Origin: Mycobacterium gordonae
GTDB taxonomy: Bacteria > Actinomycetota > Actinomycetes > Mycobacteriales > Mycobacteriaceae
Assembly (NCBI RefSeq): GCF_001417955.2
Contig: NZ_LKTM01000372.1
Span: 1-64,000 of the forward strand
DNA length: 64,000 nucleotides
Direction: 5' to 3'
Shown here in pieces: positions 34,937 to 42,179 of this stretch. The notes below the pieces were generated by a model. That model saw nothing but the letters and a program-made list of their open reading frames with translations, searched no databases and was not told where the DNA came from. How positions within the stretch are numbered: the stretch's first letter is position 1; every line of letters starts with the position of its first letter. Position numbers and translations under genes: made by a program.

Positions 34937-35022
34937 CTCGGTCCGGCGGGGGTGAACTCAACTGCGGCCGCCACGTCGTCGACGAGATAGCGGACGCTGA
35001 CCAGGCCTTCATCGAGACTCAC
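34933..35022 (-). pseudogene. Truncated VOC/glyoxalase-like gene remnant
   Basis: This short frame from GTG 35022 encodes MSLDEGLVSVRYLVDDVAAAVEFTPAGPR (29 residues, shown with an initiator Met; 20 of them, LVSVRYLVDDVAAAVEF, resemble the first strand and helix of VOC proteins). It then stops. AGAAGG lies upstream and the TGA overlaps the oxidase ATG, so it is probably still translated and couples the two genes. It looks like a glyoxalase-fold gene cut off after about 30 codons. Confidence 0.5.
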
Positions 35023-35029
35023 GAGCAAA

Positions 35030-35797
35030 TCACCTTCTCTGCGTGTGTGACAGGGCTTGGGCGAGATAGCCGACCCGCGAGTGCAGATCTGCGGCCACCG
35101 CGCGGAAAGCGGGATAGCTGGCCCGTCCGGCACCCGCGGCTGCCGGGTCCGCAATGCTCCAGTGAATGGCCTGCCCACCGCCGGGAAACTCCGGGCATAT
35201 CTCGCGGACCTTGTCGCACACCGTGACGACGCAGTCGAATCGCCGCCTGCGCATCTCGTCGAGGTGCTTGCTGCGCAGTCCGGCCGCGTCGATGCCGTAC
35301 TCGCCAAGCACCCGCACGGTGTTGGGGTGTACCGGTTTCGGGCTGCTGCCGGCGCTGGCCACTCGCACGCGCCGCCCGGCGGCCTTACGCAGCAAGGCCT
35401 CGGCGATCTGTGAGCGGCTGCTGTTGCCGGAGCACAGGAACAGCACCCGTACCGGCGCGGACCTACGGATGTCAGCCGCCGGAGGCTCGGAAGCCAAACC
35501 CGGATGCAGCGCGGCACCCGTCGCGGCGAGCAGCTGGGCACACTGAACCAGCTCGATGCGGTAATAGCTGTCGCGACCGTCGGCCGAGCTGCGCCGCATC
35601 GACACCAGCCCACCGGCGCGCAGCCGGCCCAGGTGGTACGACACCGCGCTCTGGGGCTGTCCGACCAACTCGGTCAACTCGCCTACCCGCCGGTCGCTGC
35701 GCGCCAGCTCTGACAGCAGCCGCCACCGCAGTGGCTCGCCGGCCAACCGCAAGAACGCGGGCGGTGAGGCGTCGGCCGCTGCTGTACCGTTCTGCAT
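35030..35797 (-). CDS. ArsR-family repressor fused to arsenate reductase/LMW phosphatase domain
   Basis: This 255-residue two-domain protein has residues 1-100 as a winged-helix ArsR domain (GELTELVGQPQSAVSYHLGRLR). Residues about 115-250 are a low-molecular-weight phosphatase/arsenate reductase domain with the P-loop VLFLCSGNSSRSQIAEALL and the Asp segment IHWSIADPAA. The fusion joins an oxyanion/metalloid sensor to a reductase. The ATG at 35797 (MQNGTAAADAS) is preferred over a TTG at 35806. A perfect 7-2-7 palindrome 14 bp upstream is its likely operator. Confidence 0.87.
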   Translation of the reverse strand: MQNGTAAADASPPAFLRLAGEPLRWRLLSELARSDRRVGELTELVGQPQSAVSYHLGRLRAGGLVSMRRSSADGRDSYYRIELVQCAQLLAATGAALHPGLASEPPAADIRRSAPVRVLFLCSGNSSRSQIAEALLRKAAGRRVRVASAGSSPKPVHPNTVRVLGEYGIDAAGLRSKHLDEMRRRRFDCVVTVCDKVREICPEFPGGGQAIHWSIADPAAAGAGRASYPAFRAVAADLHSRVGYLAQALSHTQRR

Positions 35798-35811
35798 TAG
35801 AACCAAATTAC

Positions 35812-35827
35812 ATCAATCAAGATTGAT
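35812..35827. promoter_or_regulatory. ArsR-type operator palindrome
   Basis: ATCAATCAAGATTGAT is a perfect 7-2-7 palindrome with the TCAA...TTGA halves of ArsR/SmtB operators. It lies between the divergent ArsR fusion gene and the DoxX pseudogene, and probably controlled both. Confidence 0.75.
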
Positions 35828-35842
35828 ACGAATTCTGCCGGC

Positions 35843-36229
35843 ATGCCAAAACTCGCTTCGGCCAACGGTAGTTCGTGCGGGTCAACTCATGCGGCGCCGA
35901 CCGGTTTCATGAAGCTGGGATTCCCGCAGCGCTGCCGACCTGGATGGCGTGTTCGAAATAGGTTGCTGTGCTTTGATTTTGGTGGGACTGCTGACGCGAC
36001 CGACAGCGGTGCCGATGATCGTCGACATGCTGGCGCGCTGCTGATCACCAAACTGCCGATCTTGTGGGGCGACGCTGTCCGGGGCGAGCACGGCTGGTGC
36101 GACTTCCTCCACGAATCCCGGTTGGATTTGGCGCGGCTGTGCGGCAGCCTGCTCTTGCTCCTCACCGGAGCGAGAGCCTGGTCCCTGGACGCCTACCTGG
36201 CGCGCAACGCCCATACGGCGGCGCAGTGA
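35843..36229 (+). pseudogene. Frameshifted DoxX-family membrane protein
   Basis: Pieces of one DoxX-like protein appear in two frames. The frame beginning 35843 gives GFMKLGFP. A second frame from 35934 gives ADLDGVFEIGCCALILVGLL, then TRPTAVPMIVDML, and stops. The first frame then resumes with GALLITKLPILWGD, GWCDFLHESRLDLARLCGSL and WSLDAYLARNA. At least two frameshifts are needed, so the gene is broken. DoxX proteins are small redox-related membrane proteins, and divergence from the ArsR fusion suggests it once belonged to that regulon. The AICE attachment site starts 5 bp after it. Confidence 0.8.
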
Positions 36230-36233
36230 AGAA

Positions 36234-36283
36234 GTGGCCAGGGGCGGGATCGAACCGCCGACCTTCCGCTTTTCAGGCGGACG
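36234..36283. repeat. attL of the AICE (partial tRNA-Phe)
   Basis: This is a 50-bp exact copy of 50394-50443, containing the 3' 49 nt of tRNA-Phe in reverse orientation without the 5' half. It is therefore a tRNA fragment, not a gene. The base after it begins GATTAG, which supplies a stop codon to int in the circular form. Confidence 0.93.
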
Positions 36284-36472
36284 GATTAGCCGCTGACCTG
36301 CGGATTAACGGATTTCATGCGTCATATGTGGCGCGCTGAGCGCGTCTGACGCATGCCGTCTGTCCGGCGACCGGACAGAAACCGGACACAGTGACAGCAC
36401 TCCCAACAGGGAACCCTTCGTCGCCCATCACTTGATGACGCGTGCCTTGGGCTCCCGGGGAGTAGGTACCCG

Positions 36473-37963
36473 ATGCCCAGCATCTCTGTGCCGACCGTGC
36501 GCTCTATTGGCGTTGCGGCGGAGCAATCACCTCTTGGACCGACCACAACCCGAACGGCCAGCCGGAACACGGCCGGAGCCGCGGACGCCGGTAGACCGCG
36601 AGTGCCCGAGGCCGCCAAGGCCGCAGGGCGCGAGAGCGACAGCGGTCGGCCGGACGGCGGTAGCGGCGTAGGCCGTGTTCCGGCTGGGACCAACGGGCTT
36701 GTTATATGTCCCAAAAGTGTCCGCGACGGCGTAGATGTCGGGGGTTCTGCGGAGTTCTCGGCTGCGGATGCACTGGGATTGCGGTTTCCGACTCCTGACA
36801 AGGTGGCCGCGGCGGCGGCCTTGTTTGAGCCGGCGCAACCGTGGGCTTCCGGGCCGGATCGGCTGGGGGTCGAACCTGAGTCAGGTCGGTTCCGGATCAC
36901 TATTGGTCCCGGCGTCGTTCGGCTGGGCTGGACTAGGCCCGTTCGTGCTGAGAAGGCGTCTGAGCGGGCCGTCGATCGACATCGCCTCGACGTAGCCAAC
37001 GAGGAGGATCGGGTAAAGGCCGGCCGGGACATGCCCGATCCGCGCGGGCGCACGATCACCGAATGGTCCCGAAAGTCGCGGGCGGCGATGTGTCGCACGT
37101 TCGCCGAGCTCGACTACACGCCATTGGCGGAAAGCGGACGTGTGCCTGCGATGGTTACGCTGACCTATCCAGGCGACTGGGAAACTGTTGCGCCGGATGG
37201 AGCCAGTGTTAAGCGGCATATGGTGTTGTGGCGCAAACGGTTTCAGCGCGAATGGGGTGAACCGGCGCGGTACATCTGGAAGCTTGAGTTCCAGCGGCGC
37301 GGCGCACCGCATATTCACCTGTGGATGGCTCCACCGCACGGTGTCGGCCGATCAGGCCGCAAGTTCCGGGATTGGCATTCGCAGGAATGGGCGGACATCG
37401 TCGGCCATCCTGACGCCGAACAGGGCACCCGGCACGTGCTGGCCGGCACAGCTGTCGACATTCTGAACGGGTTGCGTGCCTGCGACCCCAAACGCTTGGC
37501 GATTTACTTCACCAAACACTCGTCACCGAATCAGGAGGGAGACAAGGAATATCAGCACATCGTTCCCCAAGCTTGGCGGGCGCCGGGACGCGGACCGGGT
37601 CGCTTTTGGGGCGTCCACGGGCTGCAGCGAGCTACCGCAGTCGTGGAGATCGCCCAGGACGCATACCTGATGGCCCGGCGGATCACCCGTCGCTGGTCTC
37701 GCTCGCAAGCAGCGTACGGCGATTGCACGCGTCGCTTTCCCACCGCAGTCGTTCCGCGAATGGCACGCGTCGCAGTTCAACGAGGGGACACTCAGACCGG
37801 CAAAGTCCGCCAACGCAAGGTCCGCCGGCGCCGGCCGCTGTGTGGTCAAAGCGGCCTGGCCGGCGGCTACGCGCTCGTGAACGACGGCCCCACCTTTGCG
37901 TCTCAGCTCGCAATGGCTTTATCGGCACATCGGCTGTCGGCACATCAAGCAGTGCAGCGCTAA
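36473..37963 (+). CDS. repSA: RepSA-like rolling-circle replication initiator
   Basis: This is a 496-residue protein. The first 180 residues are low-complexity and poorly conserved. The catalytic part has MVTLTYPGDW (227-236), the HUH metal motif APHIHLWMAPP (His280, His282), and a Tyr in LAIYFTKHSS (345) as the likely nicking residue. This is the pSAM2/RepSA family that starts rolling-circle replication of excised AICEs. GGGGAG lies 10 nt before the ATG. The true start could be further in, since the N-terminus is unlike the family. The C-terminus is Arg/Lys-rich. Confidence 0.83.
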   Translation: MPSISVPTVRSIGVAAEQSPLGPTTTRTASRNTAGAADAGRPRVPEAAKAAGRESDSGRPDGGSGVGRVPAGTNGLVICPKSVRDGVDVGGSAEFSAADALGLRFPTPDKVAAAAALFEPAQPWASGPDRLGVEPESGRFRITIGPGVVRLGWTRPVRAEKASERAVDRHRLDVANEEDRVKAGRDMPDPRGRTITEWSRKSRAAMCRTFAELDYTPLAESGRVPAMVTLTYPGDWETVAPDGASVKRHMVLWRKRFQREWGEPARYIWKLEFQRRGAPHIHLWMAPPHGVGRSGRKFRDWHSQEWADIVGHPDAEQGTRHVLAGTAVDILNGLRACDPKRLAIYFTKHSSPNQEGDKEYQHIVPQAWRAPGRGPGRFWGVHGLQRATAVVEIAQDAYLMARRITRRWSRSQAAYGDCTRRFPTAVVPRMARVAVQRGDTQTGKVRQRKVRRRRPLCGQSGLAGGYALVNDGPTFASQLAMALSAHRLSAHQAVQR

Positions 37964-38018
37964 CATGATGCAATGAACAGCGGAAAGATAGGAAACGGCG
38001 CCTTCACCAGGACCTTTT

Positions 38019-40223
38019 ATGCACATTAAAACATTCCGTGTCAAGAACTTTCGCCGTCTAAAGGATGCGCGAGTCGACCTCGAGCAAGATAAATCCATAT
38101 TTGTCGGCGCTAACAACAGTGGCAAGACCTCAGCGACGCATCTTTTCCAATTGTTCCTTAATAAGCAGTCACGCGGCAGTTTTAAAATCTATGACTTCAC
38201 GGCGGACTGCTGGAGCGAATTCAACTCATTCGACTACGAAAACGGAAACCCCGACACGGACCTGCCGCAAATTACTTTTGACGTCTGGTTCTCGGTCGAC
38301 GAGGACAACTTGCACCGCGCCCTCGATCTCCTCCCCAGTCTTGATTGGGATGGCAGGCTTGTCGGCTTACGGATGAAATACGCGCCACGCGATGGAGCGC
38401 AGCTCATTGCTAACTATACTGAAGCTCGCCGGAAGGCCGGGCCTGCCGGAGACGACGAAACTGGATCTTACAAACCGTGGCCGCAGACTATGGTCGACTA
38501 TCTAACCAAGCGATTACAGCAAGAATACGAAATCAAGTACGCGAAACTGGATTCCAAGCAGTGCGACAATGATCTCAATCCTCTACCAAATTATAAACCT
38601 CAGTATTTTGGTACGCACCTCACGGGCGCTGCCAAGATCGTCGATGCTATTGTGCGGGTTGATTTCCTCAACGCTCAACGTCATCTTTCCGATCTCGACT
38701 CGCATGGCAGAAGCGAAGAGCTATCAAAAAGGCTGAGCCGGTTTTATGACAGAAATCTAGAAAAGCTCGAAAATGATCTCGATGCCCTCGGTGTCATCGC
38801 GCAGTCCGAAGAGCGTTTGAATGAACACTTCGCGCAGGTATTCAAACCGACTCTAGACCGACTGGGCCAAGTTGGTTACCCGGGAGTAGCGAACCCTCGC
38901 TTACTGGTGAAAGCATCATTCAACGCATACAACATACTGACCTCTAGCGCTAGCGTTCACTACGAATTAGCCGGAGGCGATTTCCCTGAACCTGCCACTA
39001 TTGGGATAACATTACCGGACCAATATAACGGACTTGGGTTCAAGAATCTAATCTATATGGTAGTAGAAATACTTGATTTTAATCAAGCGTGGAGGGAGTC
39101 ACCCGAAGAACGTCCCCCTGTCCATCTTCTGATCATTGAAGAGCCTGAGGTTCATTTGCACGCTCAGCTTCAGCAAGTATTCATCAAGAAGATAATTGAA
39201 ATTTTACCCGATCCCGAAGAAGCATTTACTACGCAGCTTATTGTAACTACACATTCACCACACATCATCTACGAAAGTGATTTCACCCCGATTCGGTACT
39301 TTTGCAGATTGGGTTCGCCGAACGGTCTGCAGCTGAGCGACGTAAGAAACCTATCCCTATTCTATGACAACGAAGCAGGACCGACGCGGGAATTTCTTCA
39401 GCAATACATTAAATTGACTCATTGCGATCTGTTTTTCGCCGACGCCGCGGTGCTGGTAGAAGGAAACGTTGAACGACTACTGTTACCGCTAATCATCGAG
39501 CGCAATGTTCCCAATCTCCGTTCCTGCCATCTAACGATTCTTGAGGTTGGCGGTGCTTTTGCACACCTTTTCGAGAATCTAGTTGCATTTCTCTCGCTCC
39601 CCACCCTAATAATCACAGATCTAGACAGCACTGATCCGACTAGTTCAACTGACGATGAGGACGAAGTAACCGATGGGCCAGCCTCTCGGGGTAGGGCCTG
39701 TCCCGTCAGTACGGCGGGAGCGGTGACCTCCAACCAAACTCTAAGAAGTTGGCTTCCCAAAATGGAGTCTATTCAGGCCCTCCTTGCGGCTGACGAAGGC
39801 ACGAAGGTTTTGGGCGCCGCGGATGGATCATCAGGGGCGGTTCGTGTTGCGTACCAGACAGTCGAGACAGTTTCCTGGCAAGGAGAAAGCGAGGAGCGGG
39901 CCGCACGGACGTTGGAGGAAGCCTTCGCGTTGCAAAATCTAGCGTGGACACAAGGGAATGAGGGGTCGCAGTTGGGGCTTCGGATTAAAGATGCCACCAA
40001 CCTGAATATCGACGACTTACACGACCGGCTTTTCAAACGTGTGAAGAGCTTTGATAAGACGAAGTTTGCCCTTGCAGTTATCGCTGCAAAAGACGCTCAG
40101 TGGCAATCTCCAAAATACATTGTTGAGGGACTCGAATGGTTGCTCACCAAAGTTGCTCCTCCTGCCGCTAGCTTAAATTCGAAATCAGAAGCCGACCCTA
40201 GCGAGCTACAGGATTCTAAATGA
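38019..40223 (+). CDS. gajA: OLD-family ATPase/TOPRIM nuclease, GajA-like (Gabija)
   Basis: This is a 734-residue protein. The ABC-type ATPase has Walker A VGANNSGKTS (29-38), signature YNGLGFKNLI (336-345), Walker B LLIIEEPEVHLHAQLQQ (370-386) and an H-loop THSPH. The TOPRIM domain follows: Glu481 in LVEGNVERLL, DxD 534-536 in IITDLDSTDP, and a late basic residue in FDKTKFALAV. It overlaps a UvrD-like helicase gene by 4 bp, the arrangement of Gabija (class 2 OLD). The length exceeds the roughly 580 residues of characterised GajA. GC is much lower than flanks, a sign of transfer. It should nick or degrade invading DNA. Confidence 0.85.
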   Translation: MHIKTFRVKNFRRLKDARVDLEQDKSIFVGANNSGKTSATHLFQLFLNKQSRGSFKIYDFTADCWSEFNSFDYENGNPDTDLPQITFDVWFSVDEDNLHRALDLLPSLDWDGRLVGLRMKYAPRDGAQLIANYTEARRKAGPAGDDETGSYKPWPQTMVDYLTKRLQQEYEIKYAKLDSKQCDNDLNPLPNYKPQYFGTHLTGAAKIVDAIVRVDFLNAQRHLSDLDSHGRSEELSKRLSRFYDRNLEKLENDLDALGVIAQSEERLNEHFAQVFKPTLDRLGQVGYPGVANPRLLVKASFNAYNILTSSASVHYELAGGDFPEPATIGITLPDQYNGLGFKNLIYMVVEILDFNQAWRESPEERPPVHLLIIEEPEVHLHAQLQQVFIKKIIEILPDPEEAFTTQLIVTTHSPHIIYESDFTPIRYFCRLGSPNGLQLSDVRNLSLFYDNEAGPTREFLQQYIKLTHCDLFFADAAVLVEGNVERLLLPLIIERNVPNLRSCHLTILEVGGAFAHLFENLVAFLSLPTLIITDLDSTDPTSSTDDEDEVTDGPASRGRACPVSTAGAVTSNQTLRSWLPKMESIQALLAADEGTKVLGAADGSSGAVRVAYQTVETVSWQGESEERAARTLEEAFALQNLAWTQGNEGSQLGLRIKDATNLNIDDLHDRLFKRVKSFDKTKFALAVIAAKDAQWQSPKYIVEGLEWLLTKVAPPAASLNSKSEADPSELQDSK

Positions 40224-42106
40224 CCTTGAGAGTCAATGCTCCCGACACTGATGCTGACATACGCCTGCGCGAGGTCCTCGATATGGCTCCATTGACCGGG
40301 TTCACGGTTGTTGCGGGCGCCGGGTCCGGTAAGACAACGTCGCTTGTGAAGGCTTTGGCCTATGTGACGGACAAGCAAGGGCCAGATCTATCAGCGAATA
40401 CCCAGCGCGTAGCGTGCATAACCTACACAGAAGTGGCCGCGCGTGAGATTCACGACGAGATCGGTAATGATCAACTTGCTTCGGTCTCTACTATTCACAG
40501 TTTTCTATGGTCGCTTATCAAGCCGTTTCAAAAAGATATCGCCCTTTGGGTAAAAGTTCGTATCGGCGAAAAACTAGCTGAACTCCGAGAGAAGCAGTCG
40601 AATTATTCCAGTCGCACATGGCAAAGCACCATCGACAAGGACACCGCTGATATGGAGAAGCTCCACCGTCAAGCGGCAGCTATTGACTCTATACGAGTGT
40701 GGACATACGGGATTGGTGGCGATTACGCCCGAGGCATACTAGGCCATAACGACATTATTCAGATGGTGCCGCAATTAATTTTAGAGCGCCCACTGCTGGC
40801 ACGCATTCTTGCAAGGCAATATCCCATCGTCTTCGTTGATGAAAGTCAGGACACGTTCGCGGATGTGGTCATCAGCTTGAAATACGCATGGAAAATAGCT
40901 AATGGAAAGATGTGCCTTGGTTTCTTCGGCGATCCGATGCAGCAGATTTATCTGACAGGAGTGGGAGAAATCCCACGTGAGCCAGGCTGGGAAAAGATAG
41001 ATAAGCCCGAGAATTTCCGCTCGTCTAGACGGGTGCTTAAGTGCGTCAATGCAGTTAGGGCAGAAGGTGACCAACTACAGCAGATATCAGGACTGCGGCC
41101 AGAAGAACAACATGAAGGCGAGGCCTTTTTCTTTGTGCTCCCAGCAGACGATGAAAGAAGCTCCAACCTAGAACGCGTGAGAACCTGGCTCGATAGCCAC
41201 AGCACAGCAGGCAACTGGACATTAAGTGACCGTGAAGGTGGCTCGAAAGTTCTCCTGATCGTTCACAGAATGGCCGCTGAAAGGTTGGGATTCGCTGCAT
41301 TATATTCTGCGTTTCACGATAACGGTGCAGGTAATCTAAGCCAGGCTTTCGACGAGGGGGCAGCTTGGCCGCTCACGCCTTTCCGTGATGTAATCCTGCC
41401 GCTTTGTTTGGCGGCTGAGCCGACGTCCCCCGAAGTGTTAGAAGTGTTGAAGCTTAATAGTCCGCTGATACGCAATGCACGCGCGTCGCGGCAGATTCGA
41501 ACAGCGCTGAGTTCCGGCCGGACCGGCGTCGACGCACTCCGTTCTCTAGCAAGTGAACAGTCGACAGCTGATCTGGGCGGGCTTTTAAGGCTCGCGGCTG
41601 AACGCGACCTGATCGAGCTAGACCCTCGTATGGCTGCGTATCTCCAGCCTTCCGGCGAGCACGGCGATGTAGTTCTTGACGAAGCTGTCTTAGCGGTGCT
41701 CCGAGCGATGGAAGCATGTAGCCTCTCCGAGCTCACGGGCTACTACAACTACATCAAGATGGAATCTCCCTACTCAACGCAGCATGGAACCAAGGGAGCG
41801 GAGTTCGATCGGGTAATTGTAGTGCTCGATGATGATGAAGCTCGTCACAATCAATACTCTTTCGACAAGTTTTTCGGACTTAAAGAACTCTCGAAAACAG
41901 ACCGAGAAAACCAAGAGGCAGGTAAGGATTCGGCGGTGGAACGAACTCGTCGGCTTTTCTATGTTTGCGTGTCGCGGGCGAGGAAGTCACTCGCGATAGT
42001 GCTATTTGCGAAGAATGTTGCGGCGGCCACGAGCAGTGCGCGAGATTCTATACTCGGCGAACACGTTGAAATTAAGACTTTGGATGATCTGGCGGGAGTT
42101 CATTAA
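40220..42106 (+). CDS. gajB: UvrD/PcrA-like helicase, GajB-like (Gabija)
   Basis: This 628-residue superfamily 1 helicase has all motifs in order: Walker A VAGAGSGKTTSL (31-42), CITYTEVAARE, TIHSFLW, Walker B VFVDESQDT (204-212), GFFGDPMQQIYL, a late GTKGAEFDRVIVVLDDD, and RRLFYVCVSRARKSLAIV. It is the partner of the OLD nuclease, with which it overlaps by 4 bp. In Gabija GajB senses DNA ends and activates GajA. The 628-residue length is somewhat above the roughly 500 of model GajB, matching the enlarged partner. It converges on the type IIG gene. Confidence 0.87.
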   Translation: MTLRVNAPDTDADIRLREVLDMAPLTGFTVVAGAGSGKTTSLVKALAYVTDKQGPDLSANTQRVACITYTEVAAREIHDEIGNDQLASVSTIHSFLWSLIKPFQKDIALWVKVRIGEKLAELREKQSNYSSRTWQSTIDKDTADMEKLHRQAAAIDSIRVWTYGIGGDYARGILGHNDIIQMVPQLILERPLLARILARQYPIVFVDESQDTFADVVISLKYAWKIANGKMCLGFFGDPMQQIYLTGVGEIPREPGWEKIDKPENFRSSRRVLKCVNAVRAEGDQLQQISGLRPEEQHEGEAFFFVLPADDERSSNLERVRTWLDSHSTAGNWTLSDREGGSKVLLIVHRMAAERLGFAALYSAFHDNGAGNLSQAFDEGAAWPLTPFRDVILPLCLAAEPTSPEVLEVLKLNSPLIRNARASRQIRTALSSGRTGVDALRSLASEQSTADLGGLLRLAAERDLIELDPRMAAYLQPSGEHGDVVLDEAVLAVLRAMEACSLSELTGYYNYIKMESPYSTQHGTKGAEFDRVIVVLDDDEARHNQYSFDKFFGLKELSKTDRENQEAGKDSAVERTRRLFYVCVSRARKSLAIVLFAKNVAAATSSARDSILGEHVEIKTLDDLAGVH

Positions 42107-42179
42107 AACCGGCGAAGGGTGTTACCCAAGAAATTGGAACGGTATTGATTCATCGCTTCGCTGAGCGTAGATAGTCGCA

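Noticed and set aside
36236..36310. A second tRNA-Phe gene at the left end of the AICE
   Set aside because: Only the 3' 49 nt match; the sequence after 36283 (gattagccgctg) does not supply a 5' half or acceptor strand, so it is an attachment-site fragment.
36322..37098. Minus-strand frame of 258 codons opposite the replication initiator
   Set aside because: Ser/Arg/Pro-rich with no motifs; the plus-strand HUH and Tyr motifs lie in the initiator frame, so this is a shadow of high-GC coding DNA.
42107..42179. Terminator between the helicase and type IIG genes
   Set aside because: Only short imperfect repeats are seen; no stem strong enough to report.
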